Below are positions 57,979 to 64,000 of a stretch of 64,000 nucleotides of DNA, in pieces (position 1 is the first letter of the stretch; every line of letters begins with the position of its first letter). The position numbers and the translations under genes were made by a program. The notes under the pieces are model-generated. The model searched no databases and was not told the DNA's origin. It saw only the letters and a list, made by a program, of their open reading frames with translations. This DNA is from Armigeres subalbatus. Its lineage: Eukaryota; Arthropoda; Insecta; Diptera; Culicidae. The stretch lies in the NCBI RefSeq assembly GCF_024139115.2, contig NC_085140.1, positions 26,567,956-26,631,955 of the forward strand. The letters run 5' to 3'.

Positions 57979-58111
57979 TCTTGCCGCCACCCCTAAATCA
58001 CCTCCAAATTGCCTGAAATTTGCCAGGACTCCAAAATCATCAAAAAGAAGCTGATAGACATATGGGAGTTGGAATATGGGATTTTGAAATTTGAACTACT
58101 CTCTGCCTGCA

Positions 58112-58975
58112 CATAATCTATTTATCGACTTTGAAGCCGTATATGATACAATCGATCGGGACCAGCTATGGCAGCTAATGCACGAAAACGGATTTCGGAA
58201 CGGATGGATCGGGTGATGTGCGTAGTTCGAGTTTCAGAGGCATTCTCGAGTCCCTTCGAAACGCGCAGAGGGTTACGGCAAGGTGATGGTCTTTCGTATC
58301 TGCTATTCAACATCGCTTTGGAGGGAGTAATACGGAGGGCAGGGATTGACACGAGTGGTACGATTTTCACGAAGTCTGTCCAGTTATTTGGTTTCGCCGA
58401 CGACATTGATATTATGGCAGGTAACTTTGAGAGGATGGAAGAAGCCTACATCTGACTGAAAAGCGAAGCTAAACGGATTGGACTAGTCATCAACATGTTG
58501 AAGACGAAGTACATGATAGGAAGACGCTCGAGAGAGGACAACGTAAGCCACCCACCACGAGTTTGTATTGGTGGTAACGAAATCGAGGTGGTTGAAGAAT
58601 TCGTGTACTTGGGCTCACTGGTGACCTTCGATAACGATACCAGAAATTCGGAGACGCATCATGGCAGGGAATCGTACGTTCTTTGGACTCCGCAAAACGC
58701 TCCGATCGAATAGAGTTCGCCGCCGTACCAAACTGACTATCTACAAAACGATTATTAGACCGGTAGTCCTCTACGGTCACGAGACCTGGACGATGCTCGT
58801 GGAAGACTAACGCGCACTGGAAATTTTCGAAAGGGAAGTGCTGCGTACCATCTATGGTGGGGTGCAGATGACGGACCGCAGACTGCGTGGTTGGCAACGT
58901 GCAGCCGAGCTGAATGGAGAATACTTTTATGTACAGCACAGGCCAGTCCGGCCTTAGTCTGGTAATAAATAAATA
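58112..58975 (+). mobile_element. RTE-clade LINE continued: RT end and C-terminus
   Basis: It encodes RRGLRQGDGLSYLLFNIALE, FGFADDIDIMAGNFERMEE, then IRPVVLYG(H)ETWTML in broken frames, and a 3' end with 'aataaataaataaa' repeats. A deletion of the catalytic-to-C-terminal link is visible around 58880. Confidence 0.85.
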
Positions 58976-59177
58976 AATAAATTTTAAAATTTAACCTCCC
59001 CTTACCAACTCTTTTAAATCTTATCGCTTTATGTTTCCTGTATTCTTTTAATTACTTTTTGTCTTTTTTCTAAAGATATTAATCCTGTATTTCTGTATAT
59101 TTTTGAACGACTTTACAAAAGTAAATATCGTTAAATTAATGATTTCGTGTGTGTTACTTCTACGTGAAGTTAAACGA

Positions 59178-59485
59178 TTTACAATGATATGGAAATGCTA
59201 ATATCATCTTCCAAACTTGGACGTACATGTTCATGATAGCATTAGAGGCGGTATAAATTGATATTCTTCCTCCGCCTTAGGATACGGGAGGCATGAAGGA
59301 AGGTCGGATATGTGCCATCACAAATATTGCCTCCGCTCGCTTTCAAATCGACTTCTATAAAAACATTCTTCATGCCTGCCGTATCCTAACGGAACTATCA
59401 ATTCTATACTTTCGCCTCTAATGCTATCATGAACATGTACGTCCAAGTTTGGAAGATGATATTAGCATTTCCATATCATTGTAAA
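59178..59485. mobile_element. 308-bp hairpin MITE
   Basis: The left end 'tttacaatgatatggaaatg' is repeated in reverse at the right end. The arms match for about 85 bp ('cttccaaacttggacgtaca', 'catgatagcattagaggcg'), and 'ggatacgg' recurs nearer the centre. No coding capacity. Confidence 0.8.
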
Positions 59486-59899
59486 TATCGTTGTTTAATC
59501 ATGCTAAAACGAAAAGCCAAAACAAACCCAAAACCTTTTACCACAGATAACAGATATTGAGGCTGGCATCCGAAACGTGTGTAAACATCGGCAACCGTTA
59601 ATTCAAATGTATTTTAAATTTGGACCGCGTTTAGCAATCGATTGGAGATGGCGCAAGGATCGTTGTTATTGAATACGCAGCCCGAATGCGGCTGTCAAAT
59701 CCATTGGCTGCGTTCGACGGTTGTTAATCAGCTGCGTTCGTATGTACTGCTGCAATCAGTTGAATAGATGGCAGTAGTGGGCCAACGTATATCAATTCAA
59801 AAGTTTACACAGGATTTTCAATAAAATTTGTTCTAGCTTAAATATCTGTTATCTGTGCTTTTACTTAACCTTTTGTCTGCGCTCTGGGGTGGGTCCGCG

Positions 59900-60027
59900 A
59901 CGTTAGGCATAAGTACGTTAGGCATAATGGACGCTAGGCATAATCCTGCCTTCTTTATGTCATGGGCTGTTCTTTAGGTTATTTTATGTCTAAAGTCGAT
60001 TATGCCTAACGTACTTATGCCTAACGT
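59900..60027. mobile_element. 128-bp hairpin with 29-bp perfect arms
   Basis: Arms 59900-59928 and 59999-60027 are exact reverse complements built from a doubled 'acgttaggcataa' phrase. It lies inside the TTAA-bounded element. Confidence 0.75.
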
Positions 60028-60461
60028 GGCTGCCATTTTTTTAGTTTTGAGAGGCTGCCATTTTTTTAGTTTTCAACCGATTCTCCTAATTTTTGGTAGA
60101 TTGGTAAAACTCGCCAAGATCTGTTCCCTAGGTGTCCTCTAGGTTCTCGAAAAATCTCCAAAATAAGTGCAGGAGTTTACTTTTATTAAAAAACTTACGT
60201 TGTCTGTGCTCTGGGGTCATATTTTTCAAAAAATTCGGCAAAATTTTTCAGAATGTCTAGGACTACAAAGGACTCAGTGCAATAAGCATCTCTTCCAATA
60301 GGTGACGCTAGTGAGCAGTTATATTTGAGTATATTGTTCCATGTGAGATCTGATGAATTTTGATGCGTAGTATTTTTGGCAAACATGAATGTTGTTGTTG
60401 GCCAAACAATAAAAAACTTATAGCAATTTCAATTTGAGTTCAATATGACCTCAGAGCCCAG

Positions 60462-60750
60462 AGGCCCTCCTTAGCCGTGCGGTAAGACGCGTGGCTACAA
60501 AGCAAGACCATGCTGAGGGTGGCTGGGTTCGATTCCCGGTGCCGGTCTAGACAATTTTCGGATTGGAAATTGTCTCGACTTCCCTGGGCAGAACAGTATC
60601 ATCGTGTTAGCCTCATGATATACGAATGCAGAAATGGTAACTTGGCTTAGAAACCTCGCAGTTAATAACTGTGGAAGTGCTTATGAACACTAAGCTGCGA
60701 GGCGGCAAAGTCCCAGTGGGGGATGTAATGCCAATGAAGAAGAAGAATAA
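60462..60750 (+). mobile_element. Feilai-type SINE, complete
   Basis: The tRNA-like head 'ggccctccttagccgtgcgg' with B box 'gctgggttcgattcccggtg' is followed by 'gacaattttcggattggaaa', 'gcctcatgatatacgaatgc', 'aagctgcgaggcggcaaagt' and a 'gaagaagaataag' tail. This pattern is characteristic of Aedes genomes. Confidence 0.8.
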
Positions 60751-60854
60751 GATGACCCCAGACAACGTAAGTTTTTTTTGAGCACAGACAGAAGGTTAAA
60801 CATTTATGCATAGTAATATTATGATGGACAAGATAATTAGGAAATAATAAATAA

Positions 60855-60860
60855 TTTATT
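60855..60860 (-). terminator. Poly(A) signal AATAAA of gene E
   Basis: Minus-strand AATAAA 68 nt after the gene E stop codon. Confidence 0.6.
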
Positions 60861-60927
60861 TAAAAAATTATATTTACAGCTTGATGAATTATGATTTTCT
60901 TAGTTAAACAAAAACAATAATCAATTA

Positions 60928-61684
60928 TTATCGCTTGGGGTCTGTTGGAATCAGCTTGCTTGCTTTTATCACAGTCTCGCTATCGGCTCCACTCGAAGGC
61001 AGCGTACATTTGCTGTACATTTTCTTGCATTCACTTCTTCGCTTGGGAACCTTTCCACGATATTTCCTGAACAAGTCGTGTTTGTAGTTTGTTCCGATTT
61101 TCGTTTTAGTTCTCGCTGCAGTATCGAAATCCATCTCGCAAATTACCAATCGCCGACAATCTTCGTTCTTGACGTCGAACAAATCAAAAGCAAACTCAAC
61201 GTAGCTTCGGTCGTGTTCTTTGTGTTCGTAGTTTCCGCTCAAGTCTCGTTTGTGACGATCCCAAAACTTGTACCAAGGCTTAGAATCGTGGCAGTCGTAA
61301 TCGTATTTCTGCTCTAGATAATCGGGTGCAACTTCTTTACCTGCATCTTTCTTCTTCTTCCAATAGTAGCCATCTCCGAACGCGTAAACAGCTGCCATTC
61401 CAATGGCGATTTTGAGCTTTATCATGATCACCGTTGCAACGTCGCTGAACCAAGGCCACCCTGGAAGTTGATGAATGGAAGAGATTAAAATCTATACGAC
61501 TCAGGATAAACATATGCGCTAACTCACAGTAATAGACGTCGTTGTACCAATAGGATTCTGCTGACTGTAGTCTGCCTTCAAATTGCACCAGTTCATTAGC
61601 ATTTTTCGTTAGATTCTTCGCACTTCCGGTGCTAATCAGAACAAAAGCTATCAACGCTGCTGCCAATTTTCTGTAGGTGGTCAT
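60928..61684 (-). CDS. Gene E: secreted or membrane protein with dibasic site and four-cysteine module
   Basis: Family not recognised; paralogue of G1. Exon 1 is 61684-61528, intron 67 nt (gtgagt...ttccag), exon 2 61460-60928; 229 aa. Residues 1-22 (MTTYRKLAAALIAFVLISTG...) are a signal peptide. The phase-1 junction codes Trp, and a hydrophobic segment follows at about 63-80 (VIMIKLKIAIGMAAVYAF). Then come DRHKR-D (KR at 123-124), DRSYVEFAFDLF and the module C154-x5-C160-EMDF ... C197-x6-C204, whose spacing matches G1. The C-terminus is basic. All of the region that G1 spreads over exons 2-4 lies in one exon here. An in-frame upstream ATG at 61753 would add 23 residues; an acceptor-like 'acatttcag' at 61781 suggests a 5' UTR intron. 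I prefer 61684 because it gives a clean signal peptide. Confidence 0.8.
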
Positions 61685-61799
61685 CTTGGGCAAGGTGCAG
61701 CTAAACTGAATCTCCGCCGATGCTTCGCCGGTAAAAGCACGTTGAACTAACATTTTAGTCACCTCGTTTGCTTCCTCTTCCTGAAATGTGTTAATCAAC

Positions 61800-63010
61800 A
61801 GCGCACATAAACAAATGCCAGTTCACGTAATATGCGGAATGCTTCATCAACACCCGGCGAACTGCTCCGATTTCGATCTTTCGAGATATGACACAATATC
61901 TCACTGGAGCGGAAATGGGCTTTAAATCCCCAACTCGGTTGTTGTTTACGTCGTCATTTTATTTATGTCTCAACGCTTGGGCAAGGCGAGCATCTTGCGG
62001 TCCTCGGACATCCGACAACGATGACGACCTACACGACTGGCTACGACAGCAATTAACACTTCCGTTCTTCCGTTGCGTGAACGATAACACTTTCGTTTTC
62101 TTTGCATAACTCGTCTATAGTCTATCGATAGGTATGACATGATTTTTTTGATTGGCAGGTCGTGCGGTGGTATGGCCTAAGACGAGAAGATGCTCTGGGG
62201 TATTAGCGAAGTCAATTAGAGGTTGTTGACTTGCATCATATGCTACCGATGATACCTTCCGAATCAGGGCGGAAGGAAGTGTGATGTTTGTTACGGATGT
62301 GGATTTGAGATGAAAAATTCACAGCAAGCGTCGGTTATGTGAATCATTACAAGCAGCTTTTTTATTGTATGATGCTGATGAAATATAACATCATCTTACG
62401 TCTGTTGATATAAAATAACGTAATATAGGCAAATCATCGTTACGCGATACTAAACGGGTAACATATTTCTGCAAAAGTTGGGAAAACATTTAAAATTCAT
62501 ACATAATGAATCAGCTGCATCCAGCTGGTTTCATACCACTGGACGAACATAGAGTTGAAAAAAACATCAAAAAATGGACTGCGTGAATTTTGTATGGTTT
62601 GGAGTCATGCATAAATCCTTCTCTCTTAATATTGGCAGCCTTTTCTAGTACATCGAACACAACACTAAGTGTATAAGTCTTATTGTTTTTGGAGATTCTG
62701 CCTACAAGTGCATTACATAAACAATAAATTTGTGTGTAACGATGAACCAAAGAGTTATTATTTGTACAAATTATCTGTTTTGTTTTTGATATGCAACTTA
62801 TTTAACTCATGATCAATCAAGAAATCAGTTGCGAGTCAGTTTGCGACGTCAGTGGACCGGAAATGAAACATTCTGTGTTTCTGAAACTGGAGAGTGGCTT
62901 TAACAAGACTATTGCCAGAGCTTTTAATGCAATACACATGAACAAGCAGCTATTTAAAAGCTGTTTAGCGACAGATGATTAGCGACAAAGCTTTTTAATT
63001 ATTCCAGTGC
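61800..63010. other. Upstream of gene E, unassigned
   Basis: It should hold the gene E promoter and a possible 5' UTR exon, but I could not fix a start site. Open frames at 61888-62109 and 62511-62750 show no family features. Confidence 0.35.
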
Positions 63011-63200
63011 TTAAGGTCACTCCTGATAGAATCCAAGTTTCAAAGTGCTCACGTTTTCGGGGGCACACCACTCGATACGGAGGCGGCGGACAACTCTCAT
63101 GCGTCGCAGCATGACAGTTGTGCGTTGCTTCCGTATCGAGTGGTGTGCCCCCGAAAACGCGAGCACTTTGAAACTTGGATTCTGTCAGGAGTGACCTTAA
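63011..63200. repeat. 71-bp inverted repeat at the head of the Penelope-like element
   Basis: Left arm 63011-63081 and right arm 63130-63200 are near-perfect reverse complements ('gggggcacaccactcgatac' and its mirror) around a 48-bp spacer. The coding part of a Penelope-like element follows directly. Confidence 0.75.
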
Positions 63201-63204
63201 CAGG

Positions 63205-64000
63205 TTTTGCTAGACTACTGGGCTTTGAAATCGTTAGAAAAGGGATTGATAGTAGTAACGGTAGTAAAATAGGAAGGATAAGAACCCCTCAGCTGATTTT
63301 TTTAAATTCTATAGTGTTTGAGCAGAGGAAAGAGACCCGAATCCCGAGTTGGTGTACCCAGGCTGCCGGGTCAGTGGAGGGAATGGAGGTAGGGGGGGTT
63401 AGGAATTACAATCTTGGATGAAAGCATGGAAAATCCGAGTACCTCGGATTGTGGGCCTTATTCTCGGAGTTGTATTTAGATGCGACGAATCCTTTAAACA
63501 GATGAAAGCGGTAATGGTAGGGGTATCATCCGTAAGGCATCTCCCCACCAGTGGATCGTTAGATGTAAGGTTCAAAGAACATATTGCAGAAGTAAGTAAG
63601 GCTAAGAGGGAAACTGATAAGGGATTAAATTATGAGTTTAGGTCTAAGGTAGCTGAACATGTATATCAGGGAAATCATTCAATTACGACATCAAACATTA
63701 AAATTTTAAGAAATGTCTCTTCTCCGTGGAAACTTGATGTTGCTGAGAGCTTGAAAATCTACCGACAGGTACAAACGCGGTTGTTGAATAAAGATCAAGG
63801 AAATGGTAGCTCCTGGCTCTTCAAGTTTATACCTAAGCATTAAGCGCAACAAGCGAGTAGAAGTAAGCACCGTACGAAATGTAACTAGATAAGTACCTAG
63901 ATAAATTATTATACCTACGCATAGTATAAATAGTGTAAGTTGCGATCATTTTCTTCAAGTCGAGTCAAGTACGAGACACTGGAGACGGCCTTACTGTTGA
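63205..64000 (+). mobile_element. Penelope-like element, 3' part with GIY-YIG-type C-terminus
   Basis: The frame 63418-63843 encodes RFKEHIAEVSKAK, VAEHVYQGNHSITTSNIKIL and AESLKIYRQVQTRLLNKDQG, then SSWLFKFIP. This is the pattern at the end of Penelope polyproteins, where an EN (GIY-YIG) domain is followed by an H-x-H/N-containing segment. The reverse transcriptase is absent, so the copy is truncated or rearranged. The tail 'cgagtcaagtacgagacact' at 63959 matches the spacer at 9339-9380. The window ends inside the terminal repeat at 'actgttga'. Confidence 0.75.

Larger units (their letters stand above)
59869..60795. mobile_element. TTAA-bounded MITE, second copy, with two nested insertions
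   Basis: Ends CCTTTTGTCTGCGCTC and CCTTCTGTCTGTGCTC with TTAA outside (59865-59868, 60796-60799), as at 39282-40004. It carries a small hairpin (59900-60027) and a SINE (60462-60750). Confidence 0.75.

Noticed and set aside
7502..61684. Assigning genes B, C, G1 and E to the Osiris (DUF1676) family
   Set aside because: Signal peptide plus basic patch plus helix is similar in outline, but I see no Osiris signature residues and the four-cysteine module is foreign to it.
1..64000. CRISPR array, prokaryotic operon or ribosomal RNA genes
   Set aside because: No regularly spaced direct repeats with unique spacers, no bacterial gene layout and no rRNA sequence; the repeats are eukaryotic transposons and satellites.

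Overview
This is eukaryotic, repeat-rich DNA. It almost certainly comes from an Aedes-type mosquito. The grounds are short GT-AG introns of 60-67 nt, an insect TATA/initiator promoter, tRNA-derived SINEs of the Feilai type, RTE-clade (JAM1-like), R1-clade and Jockey-clade (Juan-like) LINEs, Penelope-like ends and many nested MITEs. Names of TE families rest on remembered protein motifs, not on a search.

Host genes are few. On the + strand at 3454-7312 lies a complete three-exon NOMO (Nodal modulator) gene. On the - strand I find a head-to-tail series of four small secreted or membrane proteins of one unrecognised family: gene E (60928-61684), gene G1 (27550-45852), gene C (7852-27375) and gene B (7502-7855). 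I use these labels only for reference. Each has a leader exon, a phase-1 intron, and then an exon that begins near a single hydrophobic segment. G1 and E go on to a dibasic KR-D site and a four-cysteine module (C-x5-C-E-x-D-F ... C-x6-C). G1 contains a 17-kb intron and C an inferred 19-kb intron. Both are filled with transposons, and the distant exons are easy to miss because G1's last exon has no early methionine. If the long introns are removed, G1, C and B lie almost end to end, and C and B overlap by 4 nt.

Layout: 1-3450, NOMO upstream DNA with a 955-bp MITE. 3454-7312, NOMO. 7502-8036, gene B and the last exon of C. 8037-27191, intron of C, holding LINE fragments, a Penelope-type inverted repeat, a 1.4-kb tRNA-bearing foldback element, a split R1 element and a 1.2-kb pyrimidine minisatellite. 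27192-27925, first exon of C and last exon of G1. 27926-44973, the G1 intron, with a full-length RTE-type LINE and a 3-kb hAT-type element that is itself full of nested insertions. 44974-45953, first three exons and promoter of G1. 46000-60850, a deep nest: an RTE LINE holds a foldback element, which holds a Jockey LINE, which holds a second tRNA-bearing foldback. 60855-61780, gene E. 61800-64000, unannotated DNA and then the 3' part of a Penelope-like element with a GIY-YIG-type C-terminus, cut by the window end.

Functionally, NOMO is an ER membrane chaperone-complex subunit. Nothing in the sequence links it to the small-protein cluster except convergent 3' ends about 35 nt apart. The cluster is the most interesting host content. 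The insertion nests give a clear relative chronology.
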